A stretch of 64,000 bases of DNA, taken from positions 150,643-214,642 of the IMG/VR virus record IMGVR_UViG_3300049048_000052; one strand, written 5' to 3'. Origin of the DNA: a virus. Below are positions 9,133-16,842 of this stretch, in pieces. Made by a program: the position numbers and the translations under genes. The notes under the pieces are model-generated. The model was given only the letters and a program-made list of their open reading frames with translations, had not been told where the DNA came from and did not search any database. Each line of letters begins with the position of its first letter. Position 1 is the stretch's first letter.

Positions 9133-9540
9133 TTACACCCAGTATTCTATTTCTACAACAGTGCCAGCAGTAGGACTGGCGAAGTAGAGTGTACCTGTAA
9201 ACCTACTATTTATAAAGTCCTCGCTCTTCTCACAATCAATAGGTAGTGTCCTAAAGTTAGATACACCGGATGCAACCACGTTGTTAGCATAGGCAAATCT
9301 AATGACCGTATTACTCTGTCTAGATGCAAAGGATACCTTAGCAACGTTATTTAGGTTAATACTATACTGCGTATCAGCATTAACAAGTATTATCTGAGTG
9401 ATAGTAGGTGTTAGGGCTACACTACTGATAGTGACCGGGGGCATCACATCAATATTATGGTGAGGTATATGTTCCCCACTAACTACGGTACTCTTAAGGG
9501 CGTTCGGGCTGTTATTCCCGTCTCTTACATTAAGTGTCAT
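9133..9540 (-). CDS. Hypothetical beta-rich virion protein
   Basis: Unrecognised 135-aa protein with strongly alternating beta pattern (TITQIILVNADTQYSINL) and a WV end (EIEYWV). It lies between a 49-aa gene and the large fibre gene, spacing 4 nt to the latter. Likely a small structural protein of the tail or fibre base; inference from composition and position. Confidence 0.6.
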   Translation of the reverse strand: MTLNVRDGNNSPNALKSTVVSGEHIPHHNIDVMPPVTISSVALTPTITQIILVNADTQYSINLNNVAKVSFASRQSNTVIRFAYANNVVASGVSNFRTLPIDCEKSEDFINSRFTGTLYFASPTAGTVVEIEYWV

Positions 9541-9541
9541 A

Positions 9542-9691
9542 TTATATTAGTCCTAGATACATAGAATTAGCGGTCTTGTTGTTACTAAAGTCAAGGTTAG
9601 GGGAGAGTACAGGTACCTCTATTGTTGTGTTATCAGGGATAACCGCGGTCCTAGCCCTTGGGGGATATCTTACTTTTCTACCGGATAACAT
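9542..9691 (-). CDS. Small hypothetical protein (49 aa)
   Basis: A 49-aa frame reading MLSGRKVRYPPRARTAVIPD and ending MYLGLI. Its ATG overlaps the stop codon of the upstream 521-aa fibre gene by one base (TAATG), and its stop lies 1 nt before the ATG of the next gene, so it fills a gap exactly. The basic, Pro/Arg-rich start and tight fit with both neighbours favour a real gene. Function unknown. Confidence 0.6.
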   Translation of the reverse strand: MLSGRKVRYPPRARTAVIPDNTTIEVPVLSPNLDFSNNKTANSMYLGLI

Positions 9692-11256
9692 TATAGGGAT
9701 CTACCTATTGCATTACAGAAGGCTACATATGCGTTGTACAAGGCACTCATCTCTCCTGAGGTTAAAGCATCACCTACAATGGCAAAGGATAGAGGCCTAG
9801 CACTCTGGAACCTAGCAGTACCTAGGGTAGTGTCATGCATACCAAAGAGGTGTATATTACCTGAGGGTTGTGCACCCGTAACTGAGTTTGTGCTACTACC
9901 TAGGAGAGTACCGTTGCCATATACACCAAGGTTATCTGAGGCCGTTCTGTTTGATATGAATAGACCTTTGCCTGCTGTAGGATTAAGAGTCTGTAATCTA
10001 CCGGCCTGACTATAAGAATCAGTCATAGCGAAGCCGCCATTATTGATGGTGGATAACAAGAGTCTATTGTTAGTAAAACTGTCATCACCAATACCCATAT
10101 CAACCGTATCAAAACCCTGAGGGGCCTGAGTACTATGACTATAAACACCGATAGCATGATTGTTATTGGTGAGTACAGTGGCCGGGTTTATACCTGTATC
10201 TAACCAGGGGCCTGCAGTACCAGGAGTAAACCCAGTTGCCTGAGCATAGCTACCTGATGTAAATCCATTATTAATAAGTAACTGGTTAGCGGCCGTATGT
10301 TTAAGGGCAACTAATCCAGCTGCTAATTGATCACCTGCAGCGGTCCATAGCATCTTGGCCTTAGCCCAAATACCAGCAGACTTAAGTGTCTCAACAAAGT
10401 TGTTGGTAGTTAGTAATGCGGTATTAGATATACTACCGCCGTTAGCTATGATGGAGTTTTGATAGGCTATTGTTTCAGCATTAAGGGTTACGGTAGGAGT
10501 AGTAGGAGTGTTGGGTGGGAACTGTACACCGGCAGCCTCTAGTAATACCATTTCTTTAGCAGTGTAAGGAGTACCTGCTACAGGCCCTGCTACGTTAACC
10601 GTCTGGACACATACAGCAGAGCCTTCCATTACATAGGAGGCATCTGGTGGAATCTTAATAGATCCAGGGGCTGCGCTAGCATTAGCACCAAAGTTTAACC
10701 ATATCTCATAGCTGCCTACGTTCTGAAGGAAGAAGTAACTCCTATCAGCATTGGACATTGCTATGGTCTGGTTAGTATTAGCATTCTGTATAGTGCCACT
10801 CCTATCCAGCATTACTCCGCTAGAAGGGTGTATGGTAACACTATCAAAGTCCTTATTAAGTTCTCTGATATGACATAACAGGCCCCCACTTGTTTTGTCT
10901 ATAGCTAATTGAGCATCTGCCCCAATAGCATAGGAAGGTGCATAAACAGGTCCGTCAACTGCTATTGCTAATAGGGGAGTTGGGGGCGTTGGTGTCGTAT
11001 TATTATTTATAATATCTACCTTAAGCCTGTCATTAACTAGCACAGATGGAAGTCTGCTTATAATGGCACTAACATTGGCATTTATAAGATCTAGCTTTTG
11101 CTGTAGGGGTAACGTATCAAAGTTACCTGAAAATGTACCACCTGTAATATTGATCGGACTATTAGGTGATAATATAATACGCCCAAGATCATCTGTGGCG
11201 TAAAGGGGATTGAGAATCGAACCTCTCATATCGTTCTGTGTTCTCCTGGGGGACAT
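9691..11256 (-). CDS. Tail fibre or receptor-binding protein with lectin-like C-terminus
   Basis: 521-aa virion protein, first gene of the minus-strand operon. The N-terminus has short beta repeats (INITGGTFSGNFDTLPLQQK). The last ~210 residues resemble concanavalin A/LamG-like capsid or fibre domains: a YSHSTQAPQGFDTVDMGIGD region, SNRTASDNLGVYGNG, and the ending ALTSGEMSALYNAYVAFCNA followed by IGRSL, a pattern common in carbohydrate-binding jelly rolls. I infer glycan or receptor binding. Confidence 0.7.
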   Translation of the reverse strand: MSPRRTQNDMRGSILNPLYATDDLGRIILSPNSPINITGGTFSGNFDTLPLQQKLDLINANVSAIISRLPSVLVNDRLKVDIINNNTTPTPPTPLLAIAVDGPVYAPSYAIGADAQLAIDKTSGGLLCHIRELNKDFDSVTIHPSSGVMLDRSGTIQNANTNQTIAMSNADRSYFFLQNVGSYEIWLNFGANASAAPGSIKIPPDASYVMEGSAVCVQTVNVAGPVAGTPYTAKEMVLLEAAGVQFPPNTPTTPTVTLNAETIAYQNSIIANGGSISNTALLTTNNFVETLKSAGIWAKAKMLWTAAGDQLAAGLVALKHTAANQLLINNGFTSGSYAQATGFTPGTAGPWLDTGINPATVLTNNNHAIGVYSHSTQAPQGFDTVDMGIGDDSFTNNRLLLSTINNGGFAMTDSYSQAGRLQTLNPTAGKGLFISNRTASDNLGVYGNGTLLGSSTNSVTGAQPSGNIHLFGMHDTTLGTARFQSARPLSFAIVGDALTSGEMSALYNAYVAFCNAIGRSL

Positions 11257-11382
11257 ACTTGTGTCCTTAGGCTAATCTGATATGGAGAGTGATTTGTGTT
11301 CATGTTTGCCTCTTCTGTTCCTACCTTCTACTACGGTTAGGCTGTATAAGATTAGTCAACCATTCCTACATAAGGAAATAGT
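11257..11382. promoter_or_regulatory. Divergent promoter region
   Basis: 126-nt spacer between the leftward fibre operon and rightward phoH. On the plus strand TATAAG at 11345-11350, directly after TG, is a reasonable -10 element; no convincing -35 is seen 17 nt upstream. No clear bacterial -10/-35 pair is seen for the leftward side. Phage-specific promoters cannot be excluded. Confidence 0.4.
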
Positions 11383-12105
11383 ATGACTAAGAGAAGACTG
11401 GCCTTGAAGGAGAAAGAAGTTGTGAATAACGCCCCTATCTCCTTTCCTATAAAGACAGACACACTAATCAAGCCTGCTAATTATAATCAGAGGGAGTTAG
11501 TCAGAAGCATAAAGCAGAATGATATAACCCTAGCCTATGGTCCTGCAGGTACGGGGAAGACATTGGTCTCCCTATTTACCGCAGTACAGATGCTAAATAA
11601 CTCTGATAGTCCTATAGAAAAGATCATTTATATAAGAGCTAATGTGGATTCTAGGGAGGAGAAAGAACTAGGCGCATTACCTGGTGGTTTCATAGATAAG
11701 GTTAAGCCCCTTGCCTATCCAATCCTAGATAACCTTATCCACTTCATGCCTAACAATCAGGCTACCTACTTAATAGAGAGTGGTAGGATTGAGATTAGTC
11801 CCCTAATGATGATCAGAGGCAGATCCTTAGCCAATACTTTTATTCTTGCTGATGAGGTGCAAAACATTAGCCCTAAAGCTATGAAGACATTACTTACTCG
11901 TATATCCTATGGGAGCCGTATGGTCCTAGTGGGAGACCCTGAGCAGGTGGATGTAACTCATAGAGGAAGGGATGGACTCTCTGATGCGGTCAGTAGACTA
12001 GGATCTATTAGGGAGGGCGTGGGTATGATTAGGTTTACAAAGGCTGATATTGTACGTCATGGTCTAACAGGAGAAATACTCGATGCCTACGAGGGAGTGT
12101 ACTAA
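11383..12105 (+). CDS. phoH: PhoH-like ATPase
   Basis: 240-aa PhoH family P-loop ATPase. Walker A GPAGTGKT is at residues 53-60, Walker B is FILADEVQN, and the sensor motif is VLVGDPEQVD near 180-190, all in the usual order and spacing. The length matches phage PhoH proteins, which lack the KH or PIN extensions of bacterial forms. The family is linked to RNA metabolism and phosphate starvation in bacteria, but its role in phages is not settled. First gene of the rightward unit; its last 23 nt overlap the next gene. Confidence 0.9.
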   Translation: MTKRRLALKEKEVVNNAPISFPIKTDTLIKPANYNQRELVRSIKQNDITLAYGPAGTGKTLVSLFTAVQMLNNSDSPIEKIIYIRANVDSREEKELGALPGGFIDKVKPLAYPILDNLIHFMPNNQATYLIESGRIEISPLMMIRGRSLANTFILADEVQNISPKAMKTLLTRISYGSRMVLVGDPEQVDVTHRGRDGLSDAVSRLGSIREGVGMIRFTKADIVRHGLTGEILDAYEGVY

Positions 12106-12583
12106 TCCCCACTATAGCCATAAATATGGGGTATCTAAAGGCAGGTACCCCATAAAACAGATTCGTGATCTGGTAAGACAATATGGTTCATCTTCGGATC
12201 CTACTAGGATAGATTTAGATGGAGATCTGGTCTGTGTTACTAGTGAGAGACTTAGAACTTTCGCTTCTAAGGGGGTTCAATGTGTCCGTTGTGGTATTAC
12301 AGGAGATCATTATATTAAAGAGAAGAGTCATATAAGCGATCTCTTCTTTCATCTCAATCTGTATAGCACACATAGAAATGGTAACTTCATACTCATGACT
12401 AAGGATCATATAATCCCTAAGAGTGCAGGAGGTAGTAATAGCTTGTCTAACCTTCAACCTATGTGTGCGCCTTGTAATAGAAAGAAAGGAGATAGCTATG
12501 GGCATGGCAGTGAGGGCAAAGACGAGAAAGAAGGTCATTCCTGCTCCGATGAGACTTCAGGTCTTCCTAAAGGAGTCCATTGA
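12083..12583 (+). CDS. HNH endonuclease
   Basis: 166-aa HNH nuclease of the widespread phage type with CVRCG, a FHLNLYSTH block, then MTKDHIIPKSAGGSNSLSNL, MCAPCN and KKG. The two CxxC pairs bind the structural zinc, and DHIIP holds the HNH histidines. The start overlaps phoH by 23 nt. It is paralogous to the next gene, with which it shares the order TF..GV.C..CGI.G, DHI.P, GG, NLQ. Free-standing homing endonuclease or nicking enzyme. Confidence 0.8.
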   Translation: MPTRECTNPHYSHKYGVSKGRYPIKQIRDLVRQYGSSSDPTRIDLDGDLVCVTSERLRTFASKGVQCVRCGITGDHYIKEKSHISDLFFHLNLYSTHRNGNFILMTKDHIIPKSAGGSNSLSNLQPMCAPCNRKKGDSYGHGSEGKDEKEGHSCSDETSGLPKGVH

Positions 12584-13028
12584 ATTACCTAAGTCTGTGG
12601 CCTCTGTGTCTATTAAGCAGGTAATGTACTGGAAGGGACAGGGTTTAGACTCTATTCTTCTTCATGGCTTAAATGTAAGACTTGATACTCAAACATTAAC
12701 CACCTTCAGGAATTCAGGTGTTCACTGTATGATATGTGGTATAAAGGGGATCGTATTCAATCTCTATCACTTCCTTGATAACAGAGGACGTGAGACTGGG
12801 GATGGCTATCTTGTCCTTCATGCTCCTAATCCTAGATATGGGGGTTTCCCTAATCTTAAGATGGGCACAGATCATATAGTACCCAGATGTATGGGTGGTT
12901 CTGATCATATCGATAATCTGCAGACGTGTTGCTGTCAATGTAATGGTACTAAGGGAGGTGATCTGGATGGGGCTATTAAGGCCCTAATTAAGATGAGACT
13001 AGAGAGGAAGGAGCTCCTCAGAGGTTAG
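12498..13028 (+). CDS. HNH endonuclease (paralogue of preceding gene)
   Basis: 176-aa HNH nuclease; ATG 12498 is chosen because AAAGGAG lies just upstream at good spacing. It shows CMICGIKG, a long middle insert, then TDHIVPRCMGGSDHIDNLQ, CCCQCN and TKGGD. It overlaps the preceding HNH gene by 86 nt in another frame. The pair looks like a duplication that has diverged, and both stand downstream of phoH and just before intron-bearing thyX. Confidence 0.8.
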   Translation: MGMAVRAKTRKKVIPAPMRLQVFLKESIELPKSVASVSIKQVMYWKGQGLDSILLHGLNVRLDTQTLTTFRNSGVHCMICGIKGIVFNLYHFLDNRGRETGDGYLVLHAPNPRYGGFPNLKMGTDHIVPRCMGGSDHIDNLQTCCCQCNGTKGGDLDGAIKALIKMRLERKELLRG

Positions 13029-13031
13029 GAT

Positions 13032-13063
13032 AATAGGTGGGGTCAACACTCCACCCATTATTT
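13032..13063 (+). terminator. Terminator hairpin
   Basis: Stem AATAGGTGGGGT (13032-13043) pairs with ACTCCACCCATT (13048-13059) around loop CAAC, with one mismatch and one G-U, and ends in ATTTT. It separates the phoH-HNH unit from thyX. Confidence 0.7.
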
Positions 13064-13074
13064 TAAGAGCTAAT

Positions 13075-13306
13075 ATGAAATTAGAAGTACTAGATAAAGG
13101 TTTTATAGAGGTGGTCGATACCTTAGGTAGCGATCTAACCGTTGTTAATAGCGCTAGGGTATCCTTTGGACATCGTAAGGAGTCCCTTGATAAATCAGAT
13201 ATTAAGTTAATTGGATATTTAAAGAAGCACAAGCACTATTCTCCATTTCGCCATATGATGGTGCAGCTGCATATCAAGATGCCTGAGGTGGTGGCAAGAC
13301 AACTGT
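13075..13306 (+). CDS. thyX: Flavin-dependent thymidylate synthase, exon 1
   Basis: N-terminal exon of ThyX, which makes dTMP from dUMP using FAD and methylene-THF. It carries SARVSFGHRK, YLKKHKHYSPFRHMM and MPEVVARQL, ending at the first base of a codon. Joining base 13306 to 14137 restores RQLYKHVVGIE, the ThyX-motif region, followed by NEISRRYVE. Exons of 232 and 479 nt total 711 nt, an exact 237 codons, giving 236 aa. Unspliced, the frame runs into the intron and stops at 13351-13353. Confidence 0.9.
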
Positions 13307-14136
13307 TAACAGAAATGGTGACCAGTAAATACAACTCCCTTGTATTAATCTAGTAATAGATTATGCAAAGGATAAATCAATGATTCTAGAGACTAAGGGC
13401 GATAAGGTACTACGTAGATGCGATACCTGTGGTAATGAGAAGTGGGTTGAGAAATGGAAGTACTATAAACTAGAGGAGCACACCTGTAGAGATTGTTACT
13501 GCCGATTAAAAGCAGCAGCACGTAAAGGTAAACCTTCTAGATACAAAGGTATTATTAGGCAACCCAATCCTAAGAGAGGGAGTACTTATATTAATTCCTC
13601 AGGTTACGTCGAGGAGTATATAGGTGCTGTAGATAATAATAGGAAAGGCAAGTATTATCTCCAACACAGATTAATAGTTGAGAAGTACCTAGGTAGAGTC
13701 CTTGATAAATCAGAACTAGTTCACCATATTAATGGTGACAAAACTGATAATCGACTTGAGAACCTATACCTATGTCAATCTATGTCTCACCACAAGACTC
13801 TACACCAACAATTAGAGCAAGTATCTATGCAATTGGTTAAACTAAATCTTATAGAATTTGATAATGAAGCTGGTAGCTATAGAATAGCAGCCCATATCAG
13901 TAATGATATGGTGAATAATCCTGTGAATTCAGGGGAACCCCTAACGTATAATGACGAGGGCAATCCTGATCCAAGCTTTGAAGAGTAGTCTTCATTGAAG
14001 GAGCAACGACTATCCGTAAGGAGTAGGGCTCAAGGGAGCTCGAAGCGCAGGACATCCTAATAGGATGATGATATAGTCTGAGCTTTAGGGAGACCTAAAG
14101 AGAGTGTATGGAGCCGATATACTCGTAACATAACTG
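13307..14136 (+). mobile_element. Group I intron in thyX (IA-like) carrying an HNH gene
   Basis: 830-nt intron deduced from the protein junction and core pairings. P7 is GACTAT 14008-14013 with ATAGTC 14073-14078. P7.1 is TCC-GTAA-GGA directly after the first P7 strand. P8 is CATCCT/AGGATG at 14053-14067, and P9 is CTTTAGG/CCTAAAG at 14083-14100 with a GAGA loop. The intron ends in G (14136) and the upstream exon ends in U, as group I chemistry requires. The HNH gene fills 13380-13988. P1 could not be folded with confidence. Confidence 0.85.
13380..13988 (+). CDS. Intron-encoded HNH homing endonuclease
   Basis: 202-aa HNH_3-type enzyme inside the thyX intron. N-terminal zinc ribbon CDTC.....CRDC; catalytic segment YLQHRLIVEKYLGRVLDKSE followed by VHHINGDKTDNRLENLYLC. 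It ends NPDPSFEE, a tail shared with the dut-intron enzyme (NADPSYS). It presumably cuts intronless thyX alleles so that the intron spreads by repair. Confidence 0.85.
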   Translation: MILETKGDKVLRRCDTCGNEKWVEKWKYYKLEEHTCRDCYCRLKAAARKGKPSRYKGIIRQPNPKRGSTYINSSGYVEEYIGAVDNNRKGKYYLQHRLIVEKYLGRVLDKSELVHHINGDKTDNRLENLYLCQSMSHHKTLHQQLEQVSMQLVKLNLIEFDNEAGSYRIAAHISNDMVNNPVNSGEPLTYNDEGNPDPSFEE

Positions 14137-14615
14137 ATAAACATGTCGTAGGTATTGAGACCTCCTCTTCCTCTGTATGTAAGGATCATGCATGGAATGA
14201 GATTAGTAGACGTTATGTAGAGATAGATGATTACTATGTGCCAGACATCTGGCGCCTGCAGTCTCCTTCTAATAAGCAAGCATCTCAGTTAGATGAACAC
14301 GGTAATCCTATAGTTAACGAGGCTATACAAGAGTGGGCCTGTAAGGAATACGCAGACTTTATAGCTTCCCTAGATCTTAAGGTTAAAGCATTTATAGCTA
14401 AGGGTATTGCTAAAGAGCAGGCACAGATCATGCTGCCTATCTCTTTCTATACTGAGATCTATTGGACCGCATCATTCCAGGCCATCATGAACTTCATTGA
14501 GCTTAGGAATGACAACCATGCCCAATGGGAGATTAGGCAGTATGCCCTTGCACTCCTCCGAATAATGGAGCAATTATTCCCAGTCTGCACTAATGCATGG
14601 TTAGAGAATAGCTGA
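14137..14615 (+). CDS. thyX: Flavin-dependent thymidylate synthase, exon 2
   Basis: C-terminal exon (479 nt). The reading phase continues from exon 1 through KHVVGIETSSSS, the signature-like WNEISRRYVE, and YYVPDIWRLQ, as in the phage ThyX branch with SRRYV and a P..WR motif. The remaining ~120 residues give the helical domain (SFYTEIYWTASFQAIMNFI, then HAQWEIR and YALALLRIMEQLFP) that binds dUMP and FAD. A GTG at 14238 in this frame is not the real start; the open frame extends upstream to the intron boundary. Confidence 0.9.
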
Positions 14616-14648
14616 TATACTCTTGCTAAGGTATTTATAGGTATTTAT

Positions 14649-15143
14649 ATGGAAGATTCAATAGAAAGCTGTTTACAGGATACTGATGTTATAGCTGTTT
14701 ATAGGCAGTACATAGAGGTATCAGATCCAGAGAAGTGGACCATAATGCCTCTTAAGGAATGGGTAGAGAATGTAGATAAGGGAGACCGTAGAGGTTACTC
14801 ACTAAAAGAGTCTGTACTATCCTGCATCAGAACTGCTATATGGCATAGGACTACTTCCTGGGAGGACCAAATGAAGCTAGCCAAGCCTATGGATACTGAG
14901 AAGATGCGCTCAATGGGAATGAATACCCAGAAAGCATATCAGTTCTTCAATGAAGATCCTATAGAGGCTTCTATAGACGATTGCACCCTAGAGGATAGTC
15001 TCAAGGCTAGGAAGCTAGAGATCTATATCAAGGAATTAGATATTGATAAGTTAAGAGAGTTCATATTGGGCTTCTATAAGCAGACGCTTATGAAGGAGGC
15101 CCTATATAAAAAGATGTTAAAGGTAAATATAAGTGGAAGCTAA
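14649..15143 (+). CDS. Hypothetical protein
   Basis: Unrecognised 164-aa acidic, mostly helical protein. The start lies 33 nt after thyX with little Shine-Dalgarno signal. WTIMPLKEWVENVDKGDRRGY and a basic helix near the end (KARKLEIYIKELDIDKLREF) are visible, but no known motif. It heads a run of small overlapping genes. Confidence 0.55.
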   Translation: MEDSIESCLQDTDVIAVYRQYIEVSDPEKWTIMPLKEWVENVDKGDRRGYSLKESVLSCIRTAIWHRTTSWEDQMKLAKPMDTEKMRSMGMNTQKAYQFFNEDPIEASIDDCTLEDSLKARKLEIYIKELDIDKLREFILGFYKQTLMKEALYKKMLKVNISGS

Positions 15144-15252
15144 GTCGACAGGCTACGAGCCTAAGGATCACACTAAGTATACTTGGAGGAAGCTAAAGGT
15201 AGACTTAGTCCGTACCCAAGCAGATAAGAATGGTAACTACAGACCTATCTGA
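15133..15252 (+). CDS. Possible small protein (39 aa)
   Basis: GTG-initiated 39-aa frame, basic (EAKSTGYEPKDHTKYTWRKL), overlapping the preceding gene by 11 nt and the next by 23 nt. It fills an otherwise empty 86-nt gap. AAAGG lies upstream but the start codon is weak, so this is tentative. Confidence 0.35.
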   Translation: MEAKSTGYEPKDHTKYTWRKLKVDLVRTQADKNGNYRPI

Positions 15253-15619
15253 ACTATTTAAAGCAATTAAGTCAGGCTCCCTTACAGTAGAAAGGCCTGA
15301 CTTAATTCCTATTAGAAGACTAGAAAAATATATAAGATACTGCGATTGTCTGGATAGGATGAGCGCAGCTATCGCTTATTCTATCTGCTATAACCATAGA
15401 GTAGGGGAGGAGTGGACTATATACTATGCAGTAGGACATAAGAGAATTAAGAACATTGCCCTTTATGTAAAGGGCAATTCTATAAGCTCTTTTGATTCAA
15501 TTAAGGCTATCGACTATTCAATCCTACTCTCTGATTGCTCTGGTAAATTCTTGGATAAATATCCAATGATAAGAAGTAGTATAGTATGGCAACTATCGAG
15601 GATCAAGAATGGACAGTAA
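15230..15619 (+). CDS. Hypothetical protein
   Basis: Unrecognised 129-aa protein. Helical N-terminus (LSELFKAIKSGSL) followed by a Cys/Tyr-rich middle (YIRYCDCLDRMSAAIAYSIC), then beta segments. It overlaps the next gene by 11 nt. No motif identified. Confidence 0.5.
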   Translation: MVTTDLSELFKAIKSGSLTVERPDLIPIRRLEKYIRYCDCLDRMSAAIAYSICYNHRVGEEWTIYYAVGHKRIKNIALYVKGNSISSFDSIKAIDYSILLSDCSGKFLDKYPMIRSSIVWQLSRIKNGQ

Positions 15620-15839
15620 CTACTGGACTATAAAACATATAGTTAACAATACTCACAGCCGTCCTATGAGGATAGTTAGTGGTGAGTATAAGGATATTAA
15701 CGATAAGTTCATACAACCAAATAGCGGGGTTATGATCACGGTGGACGTACCCTTTGGTTGTAAACCCTACCATATGAATTATGTAAATATAGATAGCGAG
15801 CCTAGTATATACATAGGCTATGTTGATGCAGACTATTGA
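15609..15839 (+). CDS. Hypothetical small protein
   Basis: Unrecognised 76-aa protein with beta-type composition (GVMITVDVPFGCKPYHMNYV) and acidic end. Its stop overlaps the stop of the convergent minus-strand gene by 7 nt, with no terminator hairpin between. Confidence 0.5.
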   Translation: MDSNYWTIKHIVNNTHSRPMRIVSGEYKDINDKFIQPNSGVMITVDVPFGCKPYHMNYVNIDSEPSIYIGYVDADY

Positions 15840-16258
15840 CCTATAACCATTACCTCTATAAGAGCACTAGGTGTAACTGAAGGGTTCTCTAGTTTAATCT
15901 CTAAGGGTTTGGTATAAGTATTAGCAGTAGTCAGGTTACCTTGGGGCACGTCATCATACATATCTATAAGTACTGTCCTAGTAAGATGCCAAACATTACC
16001 ACCAAGGCTATAACCAAACTGCACATTAGACTTAAGGAGTATGGCTCTAATATAGGTCATACCTAAGGCTGATAGATCTATAGTCTTGCTTTGCGTAATA
16101 GGTATAAGTATATCTAGTTTGAACTGCTTACCCTCTGGTAAGACGTTAGCCATAGCCTGTCTAAGTGAATCGCTTACTGTCTCTGATCTATTAGAGGGGG
16201 TAAGACCTATTGTCTTCTCTGTTTGTAGAGAGACGGCGTAGGAGAAGTTTAAGGACAT
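15833..16258 (-). CDS. Hypothetical beta-rich protein, isolated on minus strand
   Basis: Unrecognised 141-aa protein, the only leftward gene within a 42-kb rightward block. Strong beta alternation (KLDILIPITQSKTIDLSALG) and Thr/Asn-rich loops resemble the small structural proteins at 3719-4045 and 9133-9540. It is divergent from the gene at 16312. A displaced virion gene is possible. Confidence 0.6.
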   Translation of the reverse strand: MSLNFSYAVSLQTEKTIGLTPSNRSETVSDSLRQAMANVLPEGKQFKLDILIPITQSKTIDLSALGMTYIRAILLKSNVQFGYSLGGNVWHLTRTVLIDMYDDVPQGNLTTANTYTKPLEIKLENPSVTPSALIEVMVIGQ

Positions 16259-16311
16259 ATTGTTATCGGTAAGTATAGTCTCCCTATTAATGTAATATTG
16301 GTGATATAGAT

Positions 16312-16842
16312 ATGTGGGATATGTACGGGGATGATTATGGCAACATGGAGGGCTGTCCCCCTGACTTTGCTAGTAACTGTGCCCTTGGTGTAATTGGCTG
16401 TCCTAAGTGTTCTGCTAATGGTAAGGGGGATAGACTACTTTATCAACCCATAAGCCCTGATCTACCCTTAAAGTCCCATCCTACCTATGCTAAACCGGTC
16501 AAGGAGACTAAGGTTAAGGATGCTAAAGCTAGGGCCTATAATAGAAAGGGTAGATCCATTGAGAAGAAGATCATGAAAGAGTTAGGAGCTAAGTCAACAT
16601 ATATGAGCGGCGCCACTAATCATGATGGTGATGGCCATATAACTATCAAGGGCTTCAAGTATAGAATAGGTCATAAGAATAGATTTAATAATAGAAATAC
16701 GTTGGGCCCTACCTCATCCGAGATGAAACAGGATAAGGCAATGGGTATTACTATATGGGTAACATCTAGTGAGAAGGATGGCTCTATAGTAACTATGAGT
16801 AAAGAGTTATTCGAAGAGTTATTGGGTTATATAAATGAGTAA
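16312..16842 (+). CDS. Putative Holliday-junction-resolvase-like nuclease
   Basis: 176 aa. The N-terminal third has Cys clusters (CPPDFASNC, CPKC) suggesting a metal site. The C-terminal part has GRSIEKKIMKELGA, YMSGATNHDGDGHI and FKYRIGHKNRFNNR, reminiscent of the G..E....LGA..T..SGA..GDI..E.K order in archaeal/phage Hjc-like PD-(D/E)XK nucleases. The catalytic E.K is not clear (RIGHK). It overlaps recA by 8 nt, which fits a recombination role. Tentative. Confidence 0.4.
   Translation: MWDMYGDDYGNMEGCPPDFASNCALGVIGCPKCSANGKGDRLLYQPISPDLPLKSHPTYAKPVKETKVKDAKARAYNRKGRSIEKKIMKELGAKSTYMSGATNHDGDGHITIKGFKYRIGHKNRFNNRNTLGPTSSEMKQDKAMGITIWVTSSEKDGSIVTMSKELFEELLGYINE

Noticed and set aside
13075-13353. 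A truncated, broken thyX pseudogene
   Set aside because: Exon 2 at 14137 continues the protein in phase and intron core pairings lie between, so the gene is split but intact.
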